A DNA stretch of 64,000 bases from a virus (IMGVR_UViG_3300027816_000051:186001-250000), one strand, 5' to 3'; positions 39,342-46,519 are shown, counted from the stretch's first letter. The notes: generated by a model not told the origin, from the sequence alone. Program-made: numbers and translations.

Positions 39342-39735
39342 ATTCGTGGATTTTTTGGTTTAATTGTTTAACTACTTCGTACGCTTCGGGGTTGTCTAAA
39401 TCTTTTACCCCATTACACATCCAGGGTTGAACCTCTAAATGTTTAAGGTAATCTTGTGGGGTTGGAACGAACTTCATTCTAAAATCTTCTGCGATATGTA
39501 ACATCGCAATATCAACAACATCAACTGACTTACCATCACTATTAGTAATGTTGTAACCGAAGATTTTTGGAATGATAGTGTATGCGAACCAAGTGTTGTG
39601 GGTGAGTAACCGAGAACTATTATTGTTCATTGTCGCTTTCGGACTATCAATAAGTTCGTGGATAGGTAAATAATCTTCTACCTTACCACCCCAACGCTTG
39701 ACGCTGCTCTTTGAGTGAATTAGTGGGTTCGCCAT
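39331..39735 (-). CDS. Hypothetical phage protein
   Basis: 134 residues from ATG 39735 (MANPLIHSKSSVKRWGGKVE). HELIDSPKATMNNNSSRLLT then HNTWFAYTIIPKIFGYNITN; C-terminal KHLEVQPWMCNGVKDLDNPE. The HSKSSV-x-R-(W/F)-GG...H-x2-(L/I)-DS-K motif with conserved His residues is a recognisable phage family of unknown activity. Confidence 0.75.
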   Translation of the reverse strand: MANPLIHSKSSVKRWGGKVEDYLPIHELIDSPKATMNNNSSRLLTHNTWFAYTIIPKIFGYNITNSDGKSVDVVDIAMLHIAEDFRMKFVPTPQDYLKHLEVQPWMCNGVKDLDNPEAYEVVKQLNQKIHEYAN

Positions 39736-39737
39736 AG

Positions 39738-40016
39738 TTAATCCCAAATTTGAGTGATAGTACCTTCAAACGGATTGTACTCAACTTGTTTTCCCATAAC
39801 CCAATCACCTTGCTCAACTTTGAGTGGTTTGTGTTCGTTTGAGAAACTTCCATCGGGTTGTTCGTGTCTTAATACACTATCCTTTCTAACTTCAACTTCT
39901 GCGAAATCTGTTTGTGTTTCATCAACAATGAAATCACCATACAGAGTGTGCTGGTTAACACCCTCACCCTTTAAGAGTGTGTGTTTTTTCTTCGGAGTTA
40001 CTTTCTTGTTTTTCAT
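39738..40016 (-). CDS. Small hypothetical protein
   Basis: 92 residues: MKNKKVTPKKKHTLLKGEGV, NQHTLYGDFIVDETQTDFAE, HEQPDGSFSNEHKPLKVEQG. First gene of the operon, with the promoter 20 nt upstream. No domain recognised. Confidence 0.7.
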   Translation of the reverse strand: MKNKKVTPKKKHTLLKGEGVNQHTLYGDFIVDETQTDFAEVEVRKDSVLRHEQPDGSFSNEHKPLKVEQGDWVMGKQVEYNPFEGTITQIWD

Positions 40017-40036
40017 TTTTAGATTGTTTTATGGTA

Positions 40037-40070
40037 CAAATATAAATCTATTTTTTGTATAAGTGAATTT
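40037..40070 (-). promoter_or_regulatory. Promoter for the 40016-37978 operon
   Basis: Minus strand -7 TATATTTG at 40044-40037; -33 weak in the A/T tract near 40070; box GCCAAACAAAAA at 40087. Confidence 0.7.
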
Positions 40071-40097
40071 TTTTTTTATTTTTTTCGCCAAACAAAA

Positions 40098-40116
40098 ATC
40101 ACCCGTGAAGGTGATT
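40098..40116 (-). terminator. Terminator after 40120(-)
   Basis: AATCACC CGTGA AGGTGATT hairpin immediately next to the box, with T run on the minus strand. Confidence 0.65.
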
Positions 40117-40119
40117 TCG

Positions 40120-40341
40120 TCATTCGTTTCGTACAATATCTAATAGGTCATTCACAATTTCTTTTTTGGTTAATGAAAGAAGTTGATTACCTCTGAACGA
40201 CAACAACTTAAAGGTATTCATTCCTTTAATACCTTTTTCACCCTCTACATAGTAATCCATTTTCCACTTACCCAAATACTTAACATTCCCTATGTGTTTT
40301 ACATAGTAGACATTACCGATAGTTAGTTTTTCTAAAACCAT
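40120..40341 (-). CDS. Small hypothetical protein
   Basis: 73 residues from ATG 40341 (MVLEKLTIGNVYYVKHIGNV). Beta-barrel-like (VKYLGKWKMDYYVEGEKGIK). No family recognised. Confidence 0.65.
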   Translation of the reverse strand: MVLEKLTIGNVYYVKHIGNVKYLGKWKMDYYVEGEKGIKGMNTFKLLSFRGNQLLSLTKKEIVNDLLDIVRNE

Positions 40342-40359
40342 ATAAATTAATTTAGAACA

Positions 40360-40391
40360 CAAATATAAATCTATATTTTGTATAATCCAAA
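40360..40391 (-). promoter_or_regulatory. Promoter for 40341(-)
   Basis: Minus strand TTTGG at 40391-40387 and TATATTTG at 40367-40360; box GCCAAACAAAAGT at 40410. Confidence 0.85.
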
Positions 40392-40463
40392 TTTATTTTT
40401 ATATTTCTTGCCAAACAAAAGTTATCCTGTGCTGCATCATCACCATCTTGGATACTTATTATT

Positions 40464-40595
40464 ATGATAGAAGGGATACTTTATACATTAGGAGTTGAGT
40501 TCGTATTAGTCATTATATTGTTTTGTTATGAGTTAAGAAGACAACTAAAAGAAGATTATCAAGAGAAACCATTTAGATTCTGGGAAGATACATGA
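40464..40595 (+). CDS. Small membrane protein on the plus strand inside the minus module
   Basis: 43 residues: MIEGILYTLGVEFVLVIILF then CYELRRQLKEDYQEKPFRFW. One transmembrane helix and a basic tail, similar in design to the tiny membrane proteins at 15-17 kb. It is the only plus ORF I trust between 24.2 and 49.9 kb, placed between a promoter box and an inverted box pair. No promoter identified. Confidence 0.5.
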   Translation: MIEGILYTLGVEFVLVIILFCYELRRQLKEDYQEKPFRFWEDT

Positions 40596-40621
40596 ACATC
40601 TCCTGGTTGCGCGCAGCCCTC

Positions 40622-40685
40622 GATTTTGGTTGGCTCGAACCCAAAGTATTGATTTTATTGGGTTTAGAGTTTGCCAAACAATTTT
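40622..40685. repeat. Inverted box pair (hairpin), family 1
   Basis: GATTTTGGTTGGC (40622-40634) and GCCAAACAATTTT (40673-40685) with inner AACCCAA / TTGGGTT. Confidence 0.8.
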
Positions 40686-40723
40686 CACTGTTTGCGCGTA
40701 GCTCACCATCAACTTTGGAGCAA

Positions 40724-40751
40724 TAAAAAACCCCACATTTCTGTGGGGTTC
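40724..40751 (-). terminator. Terminator after 40777(-)
   Basis: AACCCCACA / TGTGGGGTT hairpin; same stem as at 30.70 kb. Confidence 0.9.
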
Positions 40752-40776
40752 TTATTAATTGAGTACCTAACCAATC

Positions 40777-41631
40777 TTAAACCAACTCAACCAATTCTTT
40801 GAAAATTTGACGTTCCCTTTGTCCATAGGTTCCAAACATCTTGTTTTCAGAGTTATCACCTTTACTTAAGGAATGTGTGGTGTACTTAGTAACCCCACTG
40901 AACAATCCCCAAAGGTTATCACCTTTCTCTTTTACTTCACCATTAAGGTCTACGTAGAAACGAGAAAGACGATTACGAGTCACGGTCGACACATCTTTGT
41001 CACTATTCAAATCAACATCTTTCATGATATTGAACAATGTACGTGTAACCCAATCCTCTTGTTTCTTGGTCATCTTCGTTTCAGAAAGTTTCTTAATGTC
41101 TTCGAACATTTCTTTTTCTTCCACGAGTACCCCCTCCAAACCACGACAGATATCATCGATTCTCATCTCCATGTTTTTGGTGTGACGAATTTTCGCATTC
41201 AAGTTACGGAACGCTGCGAAGAATGAATTCTGACAACTGATTGTAATATTACTTGGACCGAATGCCAAACTAGTTGACCCATCGAAGGAATTCACACCAG
41301 TGATGAAACCCTCAACTCTGTCATTGCCCAATTTCAAATCATTTGATTTCAATTGAAGGTATACTTTCTCACCCCCACCAAAGTAACCACCTTTGTGAAT
41401 TGGTAAACCAACCTGTTGAGATACCTTGTCTAGTAAATCAACCATCTGATGATTTTGATAAGGAAAGTAACCATCACCATGTACAGACAAAACAGTGTTT
41501 GTGTCCTCACGGATGATTGCTTTACTCTTAGGAACAATGATACCACTTTCTGTAGTGATACTTTCTTCTCTTACGGTCCAATTTAGGCCGACTTTGTTGA
41601 GAACTTGCTGTGTGCGATTTTCTTGTGACAT
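40777..41631 (-). CDS. DUF932 / TIGR03299-type phage-plasmid protein
   Basis: 284 residues from ATG 41631 (MSQENRTQQVLNKVGLNWTV). SVHGDGYFPYQNHQMVDLLD, GGGEKVYLQLKSND and ISCQNSFFAAFRNLNAKIRH then WGLFSGVTKYTTH match the DUF932 family, common in phages and plasmids and of unknown biochemical role. Complete in length. Confidence 0.85.
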   Translation of the reverse strand: MSQENRTQQVLNKVGLNWTVREESITTESGIIVPKSKAIIREDTNTVLSVHGDGYFPYQNHQMVDLLDKVSQQVGLPIHKGGYFGGGEKVYLQLKSNDLKLGNDRVEGFITGVNSFDGSTSLAFGPSNITISCQNSFFAAFRNLNAKIRHTKNMEMRIDDICRGLEGVLVEEKEMFEDIKKLSETKMTKKQEDWVTRTLFNIMKDVDLNSDKDVSTVTRNRLSRFYVDLNGEVKEKGDNLWGLFSGVTKYTTHSLSKGDNSENKMFGTYGQRERQIFKELVELV

Positions 41632-41653
41632 ATGGATGTTTTTTAATTTGATA

Positions 41654-41685
41654 CAAATGTAATACACTTTTCATTATAATCCAAA
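41654..41685 (-). promoter_or_regulatory. Promoter for the DUF932 gene
   Basis: Minus strand TTTGG at 41685-41681 and TACATTTG at 41661-41654. The box next to the promoter is missing here; an inverted pair follows at 41.74 kb. Confidence 0.85.
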
Positions 41686-41735
41686 TAAATCTTTATTTTT
41701 TTTTTCTGACCCCAGAATTCACCGTACCATCTCAG

Positions 41736-41775
41736 AAATTGGTTGGCATCTGTCATACACCCGCCAAACTAAATT
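41736..41775. repeat. Inverted box pair, short spacer
   Basis: AAATTGGTTGGC and GCCAAACTAAATT (41763-41775) with a 15-nt spacer containing TGTCATAC. Confidence 0.8.
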
Positions 41776-41813
41776 GAACACGGGATTTGCCGGCGACGAA
41801 TTTTTTTAGCAAA

Positions 41814-41843
41814 CAAAAAACCCCCACATTTCTGTGAGGGTTC
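41814..41843 (-). terminator. Terminator after 41894(-)
   Basis: AACCC(C)CACA / TGTGAGGGTT hairpin; T run on the minus strand. Confidence 0.85.
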
Positions 41844-41893
41844 CTTAACCAAATAAAACTAATCTATGAACGACAAATCAAGTGTATTACACT

Positions 41894-42034
41894 TTAACCA
41901 AATATAGGAATTAAAACAAACATTGTCAATAGGAAAAACATAAGTATTACAATGCCACCCAAAATTCCATCCCAAAATTCCTTTCGGTCTTCTTGGTAAA
42001 CTTCTTTGAAAGTTGAAAACATTTCCTTTAACAT
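41894..42034 (-). CDS. Small membrane protein
   Basis: 46 residues from the ATG that follows the upstream stop (TGATATG): MLKEMFSTFKEVYQEDRKEF then one hydrophobic helix ILGGIVILMFFLLTMFVLIP. A longer in-frame start at 42133 would overlap the upstream gene by 98 nt and is rejected. Confidence 0.6.
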   Translation of the reverse strand: MLKEMFSTFKEVYQEDRKEFWDGILGGIVILMFFLLTMFVLIPIFG

Positions 42035-42035
42035 A

Positions 42036-42395
42036 TCAATAATTGTTTTGATTATCGTAGTTGTCTCGGTAAACTCTTTTACGAGGTTGGTTGGTTCGTT
42101 GACCATTCCAATGGCGGTCTCCATTACCACCATTTTCGTAGTATGAGTTATTAATCATTTCATCAACCGATGGAACTTCAAAGTCCATATCACAACTTCC
42201 ATTCATCATCTTCCACTGAATTTCATAAATGGTTTTAATGTCTTCTTCAACATTGACATATGTACCATCTATGTATTCAATCTTCGTTGCTATCTTGTCG
42301 TTTCTTTTATCCAAGATACTAAAAATGTTTTTGACATTTTGTAGATTGACAAGTGTTGGGGTTCCTTTACCTTGATAAGTGAGTTTAATTAACAT
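42036..42395 (-). CDS. Hypothetical protein with Asn/Gln-rich tail
   Basis: 119 residues (MLIKLTYQGKGTPTLVNLQN; KIATKIEYIDGTYVNVEEDI). N-terminal small beta domain; C-terminal 30 residues low complexity (NGGNGDRHWNGQRTNQPRKR). Function unknown. Confidence 0.7.
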   Translation of the reverse strand: MLIKLTYQGKGTPTLVNLQNVKNIFSILDKRNDKIATKIEYIDGTYVNVEEDIKTIYEIQWKMMNGSCDMDFEVPSVDEMINNSYYENGGNGDRHWNGQRTNQPRKRVYRDNYDNQNNY

Positions 42396-42418
42396 TTTTT
42401 GTTTTTTTAATTATTGGA

Positions 42419-42450
42419 CAAATATACAAATGAATTTTTGGAATATACAA
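42419..42450 (-). promoter_or_regulatory. Promoter for 42395(-)
   Basis: Minus strand TATATTTG at 42426-42419 and a -33 TTTGTATATTCC near 42450; box GCCAATCAAAATC at 42459. Confidence 0.65.
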
Positions 42451-42488
42451 ACGATTGTGCCAATCAAAATCGGCGGTTCACCATCTCC

Positions 42489-42734
42489 TCAGATATTTCC
42501 CGAAAAGACAAGAAAATTGTTGGGTGGTAAATAAGTGTCGGGAGTGTCAATGATTTCATATTCATCTTCACCCTCAACTACACCAAGAGTCCTACCACTA
42601 TCCCAACGGACATTGATAACACCATGACCAACATGATAAATTGTTCCCATTGAACCTTCCTCAACGGGGTTAGGGTCGTTCTCCATTGAAACGAGACGAA
42701 TTCTTTTTCCGATTAATTTTTCGTTTATTTTCAT
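42489..42734 (-). CDS. Small hypothetical protein
   Basis: 81 residues: KLIGKRIRLVSMENDPNPVE then GSMGTIYHVGHGVINVRWDS GRTLGVVEGEDEYEII. An SH3-like barrel family (GKRIRLV-x2-M-x2-DP-x-P-(I/V)-x2-G-x-G-T) common in Bacteroidota and their phages; role unknown. Confidence 0.75.
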   Translation of the reverse strand: MKINEKLIGKRIRLVSMENDPNPVEEGSMGTIYHVGHGVINVRWDSGRTLGVVEGEDEYEIIDTPDTYLPPNNFLVFSGNI

Positions 42735-42755
42735 ATCTGTATTAGTTTATTAATA

Positions 42756-42786
42756 CAAATATACAACTTATTTTATGATATCCAAA
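42756..42786 (-). promoter_or_regulatory. Promoter for 42734(-)
   Basis: Minus strand TTTGG at 42786-42782 and TATATTTG at 42763-42756; box GCCAATCAAATTG at 42805. Confidence 0.85.
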
Positions 42787-42809
42787 TTTTTTTTAGGATA
42801 TTTTGCCAA

Positions 42810-43115
42810 TCAAATTGATGTCAATCTGAATATTCGTTTGAACTCTTTTTCAATTCTTCTGAATCTTATTTCGTCTTTTTCTCTAACATAACGCGATATT
42901 GTTTTGTTAAATTGAAAGTTAGAACGAGTAAGAAGATAGATAAATTTTCTCCTCTCCACTTTGTGACCTTCAAAGTTGTATGCCCATTCAACATCAACCG
43001 AAATATAATTTTCAGTTTCAATGATGTCACACACTTTACCTTCTTTTTCCGATTTTTTTAGGTAGTTCATTACTTCCTCATCGGTATTCAATGATATGTC
43101 GTTATAGTTTTTCAT
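42810..43115 (-). CDS. Hypothetical protein
   Basis: 101 residues from ATG 43115 (MKNYNDISLNTDEEVMNYLK). YISVDVEWAYNFEGHKVERR; basic C-terminus. Ends Ser-Ile-stop with the TGA stop inside a variant box (ATTTGATTGGC). Confidence 0.65.
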   Translation of the reverse strand: MKNYNDISLNTDEEVMNYLKKSEKEGKVCDIIETENYISVDVEWAYNFEGHKVERRKFIYLLTRSNFQFNKTISRYVREKDEIRFRRIEKEFKRIFRLTSI

Positions 43116-43119
43116 AATA

Positions 43120-43150
43120 CAAATATACAATTCATTTTATGATATCCAAA
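43120..43150 (-). promoter_or_regulatory. Promoter for 43115(-)
   Basis: Minus strand TTTGG at 43150-43146 and TATATTTG at 43127-43120; nearly leaderless. Confidence 0.85.
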
Positions 43151-43202
43151 TTTATTTTAAAATATCCAATAACACCATCTACTGTTTCACCCGGCGTCGT
43201 AA

Positions 43203-43265
43203 AAATTTTGGTTGGCTGACCACATAAAACACTTAAATATAATAGGTTATCCGCCAAACAAAATC
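43203..43265. repeat. Inverted box pair
   Basis: AATTTTGGTTGGC (to 43216) and GCCAAACAAAATC (43253-43265), spacer 36 nt. Confidence 0.8.
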
Positions 43266-43298
43266 CCCACCAGGCGTGGGCTGGGCGAATTCTGGTAT

Positions 43299-43333
43299 AA
43301 AAAAAAATCCCCGACTTTCGCCGAGGACTTTTC
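43299..43333 (-). terminator. Terminator after 43351(-)
   Basis: GTCCTCGGCGAAAGTCGGGG imperfect hairpin read on the minus strand, followed by a long T run. Same sequence recurs at 46.10 kb. Confidence 0.8.
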
Positions 43334-43350
43334 ACCTAACCAAACAAAAT

Positions 43351-43758
43351 CTATTCGTATTCTTCTGCGTACAATTCACCCGTGAGGTACATGTCGTAAG
43401 TTTTTACTTCACCCTCCAACACTTCGGTTACTTTGTCAATAAGACTTTGGGTAATTTTCTTTACTCCATATTCTTCACGGACTTTCTTCTTTGAAACAAA
43501 GTACCAACCAACTTGTCCACTATCCCAACGACAACTGAACGGACTTGTGTTCATTGTAATTCCCGAGTGGTCGTACAAGTAAAGAGGTAAGATAACACAA
43601 ACATCTTCTTCTTTGATGATTGCGTTTTTCATTTCTTCCCAACCATTGTAGTTATTGTGGTTGTAGTCGTGTTTGTCTCCAAGGTCGTAACGTCCGTGAA
43701 AACACACCATTTTTCCGAGGTTGTCCCAACTCCGTGGGTTGTCAAAATCTTGATACAT
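43351..43758 (-). CDS. Hypothetical phage protein
   Basis: 135 residues (MVCFHGRYDLGDKHDYNHNN within; VILPLYLYDHSGITMNTSPF; SCRWDSGQVGWYFVSKKKVR). The LPLYLYDHSGIT-x-NT-x-PF-SC-x-WDSGQVG-x-(I/Y) segment is a well-conserved phage motif; function unknown. Confidence 0.8.
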   Translation of the reverse strand: MYQDFDNPRSWDNLGKMVCFHGRYDLGDKHDYNHNNYNGWEEMKNAIIKEEDVCVILPLYLYDHSGITMNTSPFSCRWDSGQVGWYFVSKKKVREEYGVKKITQSLIDKVTEVLEGEVKTYDMYLTGELYAEEYE

Positions 43759-43783
43759 AGTCGTTATTATTTATTGGTTTATA

Positions 43784-43815
43784 CAAATATATAACAATTT
43801 TATTCGTTTACCAAA
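43784..43815 (-). promoter_or_regulatory. Promoter for 43758(-)
   Basis: Minus strand TTTGG at 43815-43811 (read as GATTTGG) and TATATTTG at 43791-43784; degenerate box GCCAAACTTTATT at 43824. Confidence 0.8.
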
Positions 43816-43940
43816 TCTTTTTTGCCAAACTTTATTCGTCTGTACGCCTTCGCCGAAGGTTTCGACTTCTGTAACATTTTCCTACGGACTATTTGTGCGA
43901 CGTGTCTCACACTTAATCCATTAAGGGTTTCATTCTTCAT
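43800..43940 (-). CDS. Possible basic small protein overlapping a promoter
   Basis: 46 residues: MKNETLNGLSVRHVAQIVRR then KMLQKSKPSAKAYRRIKFGK. Starts in the 3' end of 43930-44091 and runs through a degenerate box and into the promoter of 43758(-). Protein-like composition, and there is no terminator in this gap, but the overlap with the promoter makes it doubtful. Confidence 0.35.
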   Translation of the reverse strand: MKNETLNGLSVRHVAQIVRRKMLQKSKPSAKAYRRIKFGKKDLVNE

Positions 43941-44091
43941 AGTTAAATTCGGTTTCATCTTCTATTTCTTTAAGTTTTTGTTCAAACTCATTTCTCATTT
44001 CATCGGTATCAAAGATTGGTTGTTTAGTTTCATCATCAATGTAATAGTAAACACCGACTTTGATTTCCGTTGGGATTGATTTCTTACTCAT
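43930..44091 (-). CDS. Small acidic hypothetical protein
   Basis: 53 residues: MSKKSIPTEIKVGVYYYIDD, ETKQPIFDTDEMRNEFEQKL, KEIEDETEFNYEE. Clear promoter 20 nt upstream. No family recognised. Confidence 0.65.
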   Translation of the reverse strand: MSKKSIPTEIKVGVYYYIDDETKQPIFDTDEMRNEFEQKLKEIEDETEFNYEE

Positions 44092-44111
44092 AGTAATTAT
44101 GTATTACGATA

Positions 44112-44143
44112 CAAATATAAAACTATATTCAGTATAATCCAAA
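44112..44143 (-). promoter_or_regulatory. Promoter for 44091(-)
   Basis: Minus strand TTTGG at 44143-44139 and TATATTTG at 44119-44112. Confidence 0.85.
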
Positions 44144-44173
44144 TTTTTTTTCATACCTGTCGTCTCCATCCCA

Positions 44174-44274
44174 CAAATTGTTTGGCGTGTTGTTTAATGT
44201 TTTGACCGAAAGATTAAACAAAACATATAGTGTAATACGCCTTTATTGAGTGTCATACAGTGCCAACCAAATTT
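44174..44274. repeat. Inverted box pair, long spacer, family 2
   Basis: CAAATTGTTTGGC (44174-44186) and GCCAACCAAATTT (44262-44274). The spacer contains TGTAATACG and TGTCATAC, shared with pairs at 46.0, 46.9 and 47.6 kb, and an inner repeat TTGTTTAATGTTTTG / GATTAAACAAAAC. Confidence 0.75.
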
Positions 44275-44313
44275 AGGATACAGCACGTGCTGTGAGGTGA
44301 AACTAAAACGCAA

Positions 44314-44344
44314 CAAAAAAGGGTAACATTTCTGCTACCCTTTT
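44314..44344 (-). terminator. Terminator after 44368(-)
   Basis: AAGGGTA(A) / TACCCTT stem, T run on the minus strand. Confidence 0.8.
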
Positions 44345-44367
44345 CCACCGCAACCGAGTTAAACCAA

Positions 44368-44916
44368 TTAAATCGACAAGTACAGGCGGTTGTGGTTGTA
44401 TAGTGCGACTGGGTTTTCTTCCGCAATCTTACCATATTCCTTTTTAATGATTTCGTACATTCTATCTTGTGGTTCGTTAATACACTCCGATAAAAGTTCA
44501 CAAAAACCATAGTTACTTTCATCAACTACTTCTTGTTCGGTACCAGGTAAACCACAATAGTACGCTTCCCCTACTTCGGAAATAAACATTCCCGAATAAA
44601 AACCTTTCAACTTAAAGTGATTAACGAATTTGTCCGCGTTACACCAAATAAAAATTGAATTGTCTTTTTCTTTTAATAGGTACACCATACTTTCATCAAT
44701 GATGAAACCATTTGAACCAGGAAATTGTCCAACCGAGAACAATCCCATAGGTGCTCCGTGTCCACACATTATTACTCTGTCGTGGGCGTCGATAAGTTTT
44801 CTAACTTCTTCTTTTGTTACCCCACCCGTGATAATTGTCTTATTCGGTATAGGTTCGTACACAATATCTAAAAATTGTGTCGATTTGTCTTTTGGATGAA
44901 TTACAAGTGTTTTCAT
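44368..44916 (-). CDS. Conserved Bacteroidota protein with GHG motif
   Basis: 182 residues from ATG 44916 (MKTLVIHPKDKSTQFLDIVY). IITGGVTKEEVRKLIDAHDR, VIMCGHGAPMGLFSVGQFPG and FIWCNADKFVNHFKLKGFYS with GMFISEVGEAYYC. The fold order (strand, ITGG, H-x-G-H-G, W-C-N-A-D) resembles a caspase/flavodoxin-like alpha-beta fold; similar proteins occur in Bacteroidota genomes. Activity unknown. Confidence 0.75.
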   Translation of the reverse strand: MKTLVIHPKDKSTQFLDIVYEPIPNKTIITGGVTKEEVRKLIDAHDRVIMCGHGAPMGLFSVGQFPGSNGFIIDESMVYLLKEKDNSIFIWCNADKFVNHFKLKGFYSGMFISEVGEAYYCGLPGTEQEVVDESNYGFCELLSECINEPQDRMYEIIKKEYGKIAEENPVALYNHNRLYLSI

Positions 44917-44937
44917 TATTTTGTCGATTTTATGATA

Positions 44938-44969
44938 CAAAGATATAACGAGTTTTTTATTCTACCAAA
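44938..44969 (-). promoter_or_regulatory. Promoter for 44916(-)
   Basis: Minus strand TTTGG at 44969-44965 and TATCTTTG at 44945-44938; box GCCAACTAACC at 44988. Confidence 0.85.
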
Positions 44970-45045
44970 TTTATTTTTATTTTTCTTGCCAACTAACCAA
45001 ATAGTAACTTACCATTCGGTAACATCTCAGAACCGCTGCGTCGGG

Positions 45046-45120
45046 AAAATTTTGGTTGGCGTTCTTACAATCTGTAAAGTAAAAACCTACTAATCTGTAA
45101 AGTGGATGCCAAACAATTTT
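45046..45120. repeat. Inverted box pair with internal direct repeat
   Basis: AAAATTTTGGTTGGC (45046-45060) and GCCAAACAATTTT (45108-45120). AATCTGTAAAGT occurs twice in the spacer (near 45069 and 45092). Confidence 0.8.
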
Positions 45121-45152
45121 CACCCTGAACCGTGACTCAGGACTTCAGGTCA

Positions 45153-45182
45153 TAAAAAAACCCCAACTTTCGTTGAGGTCTT
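45153..45182 (-). terminator. Terminator after 45187(-)
   Basis: ACCCCAAC / GTTGAGGT hairpin; T run on the minus strand. Preceded by CCTGAACCGTGACTCAGG. Confidence 0.85.
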
Positions 45183-45186
45183 GTCT

Positions 45187-45399
45187 TTACTCTTCTTCAC
45201 TATCCCGAAAAATTTGAATCGCTTCGTTGAACAATTCATTCTGTAATTGAAATAGTGTATATCCACTCTTAATACATTCATCTACCCAATCATTATCACC
45301 TTCAAAAATTCCTTCCCAACTTCTATTCGGTGGTAAACCCATTTCGTTTTCGGTTTGAATATGTTGGTAAATTAAACCAACAACTTCTTGTCTTGTCAT
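45187..45399 (-). CDS. Small hypothetical phage protein
   Basis: 70 residues from ATG 45399 (MTRQEVVGLIYQHIQTENEM). GLPPNRSWEGIFEGDNDWVD then ECIKSGYTLFQLQNELFNEA. Helical, acidic; no known function. Confidence 0.7.
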   Translation of the reverse strand: MTRQEVVGLIYQHIQTENEMGLPPNRSWEGIFEGDNDWVDECIKSGYTLFQLQNELFNEAIQIFRDSEEE

Positions 45400-45421
45400 T
45401 TTAATTAGTTTTGGTGAAACA

Positions 45422-45453
45422 CAAAGATAAAACATTTTTTCGTATAATCCAAA
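45422..45453 (-). promoter_or_regulatory. Promoter for 45399(-)
   Basis: Minus strand TTTGG at 45453-45449 and TATCTTTG at 45429-45422; box GCCAACCAATTTT at 45472. Confidence 0.85.
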
Positions 45454-45519
45454 TTTTTTTATATCTTTCTTGCCAACCAATTTTCACCCTGAACCGTGAC
45501 TCAAGTTCTTCAGGTCATA

Positions 45520-45549
45520 AAAAAACCCCCACCTTTCGGTGAGGGTTCG
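45520..45549 (-). terminator. Terminator after 45553(-)
   Basis: AACCC(C)CACC / GGTGAGGGTT hairpin; T run on the minus strand. Confidence 0.9.
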
Positions 45550-45552
45550 TTG

Positions 45553-45855
45553 TTAAAAAACTTCGGGTTCAAACTCAATTTGTGGGATACCCAATAGTTC
45601 GTAATCATCAAATTCCCCCCAATCGGGTTCATTGAAATAACGAAAACGGACATCCATAGTTCCATCTTCGTTCCACCAAATACGGACTTGGGTTCGGTGG
45701 TCGGAAATAAAAAACCCTTCAAGTTGTTCCAACTTCTCAATTAGAGGTTGAACATCCGAATCGTCAATAGTTACTTCTTCGTTATTAACGAGGAAATCAT
45801 CAACACATTCACAATTACCATCGTAGTCGATAGAGAAATCAATGTACTTTTCCAT
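45553..45855 (-). CDS. Acidic hypothetical protein
   Basis: 100 residues (KYIDFSIDYDGNCECVDDFL, TQVRIWWNEDGTMDVRFRYF). C-terminus DWGEFDDYELLGIPQIEFEP. No family recognised. Confidence 0.7.
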   Translation of the reverse strand: MEKYIDFSIDYDGNCECVDDFLVNNEEVTIDDSDVQPLIEKLEQLEGFFISDHRTQVRIWWNEDGTMDVRFRYFNEPDWGEFDDYELLGIPQIEFEPEVF

Positions 45856-45887
45856 TTTGTTTTTTTTGTTTTATTGGTTTAACAATA

Positions 45888-45920
45888 CAAATATAAATCA
45901 AATTTTAATATACACAACAT
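45888..45920 (-). promoter_or_regulatory. Promoter for 45855(-)
   Basis: Minus strand TATATTTG at 45895-45888 with AAATGTTGTG upstream as a weak -33; box GCCAAACTACC at 45948. Confidence 0.7.
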
Positions 45921-45990
45921 TTGAGTATATTTTTTTTTATCTATTTTGCCAAACTACCACGAAACAGATGACCACCTGTCGTCAAATCCG

Positions 45991-46053
45991 AAAAATTGTT
46001 TGGCGTAGGTGTAATACAATGTATGATAGTGTCATACAACGCCAACCAAAATT
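45991..46053. repeat. Inverted box pair, family 2
   Basis: AAAAATTGTTTGGC (45991-46004) and GCCAACCAAAATT (46041-46053); spacer with GTAGGTGTAATAC and GTGTCATAC. Confidence 0.8.
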
Positions 46054-46093
46054 CCGAGCTGCAACTGTGCAGCTCCACTGCACACATCCGAGC

Positions 46094-46125
46094 AAAAAAA
46101 ATCCCCGACTTTCGCCGAGGACTTT
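46094..46125 (-). terminator. Terminator after 46145(-)
   Basis: Same imperfect hairpin as at 43.30 kb (TCCCCGACTTTCGCCGAGGA), T run on the minus strand. Confidence 0.8.
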
Positions 46126-46144
46126 CCACCTAACTAAACCAAAC

Positions 46145-46519
46145 CTAATATGAACCAAACCTTTCTTTTAACGCCACGTCAAACGCGGACATAAATGTTA
46201 CTTGTTCTTTGACTTCTTCAAGTGAAAGTTTGGTATCACCATTTTCACCCGTTTCATCATCGTAACCCATTATCAACCCATTACCCGATAGAGGTTGTCG
46301 GTAATTTTTCAACTTGAAAAACTTTGTGTTTTCATCAACACTCATTATACCTTCTTCATCAACATACACATCGTTTTCGTTGTTGTAACTAACAATCTCA
46401 AAAATAGAACACTTTAAGTGTCCATAGATACTTGGTAACTGACTACCAGTTTCATCACGAACAACTTCAACTTCGGAAATTGTTTTGTTTTCTACGTCGA
46501 TTAAAATTCCTCTTGACAT
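46145..46519 (-). CDS. Hypothetical phage protein
   Basis: 124 residues: MSRGILIDVENKTISEVEVV, YGHLKCSIFEIVSYNNENDV, then YVDEEGIMSVDENTKFFKLK. N-terminus ILIDVENKTI-x-EVE and the DEEGIMS element occur in phage proteins of unknown function. Confidence 0.75.
   Translation of the reverse strand: MSRGILIDVENKTISEVEVVRDETGSQLPSIYGHLKCSIFEIVSYNNENDVYVDEEGIMSVDENTKFFKLKNYRQPLSGNGLIMGYDDETGENGDTKLSLEEVKEQVTFMSAFDVALKERFGSY

Noticed and set aside
41894-42133. 98-nt same-strand overlap of two genes if the longest frame is used
   Set aside because: An ATG at 42034 follows the upstream stop directly (TGATATG) and gives a compact membrane protein; the longer start is not needed.
44253-44525. Minus-strand 90-residue frame at the end of 44368(-)
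   Set aside because: Lies over the terminator and in another frame of a convincing gene.
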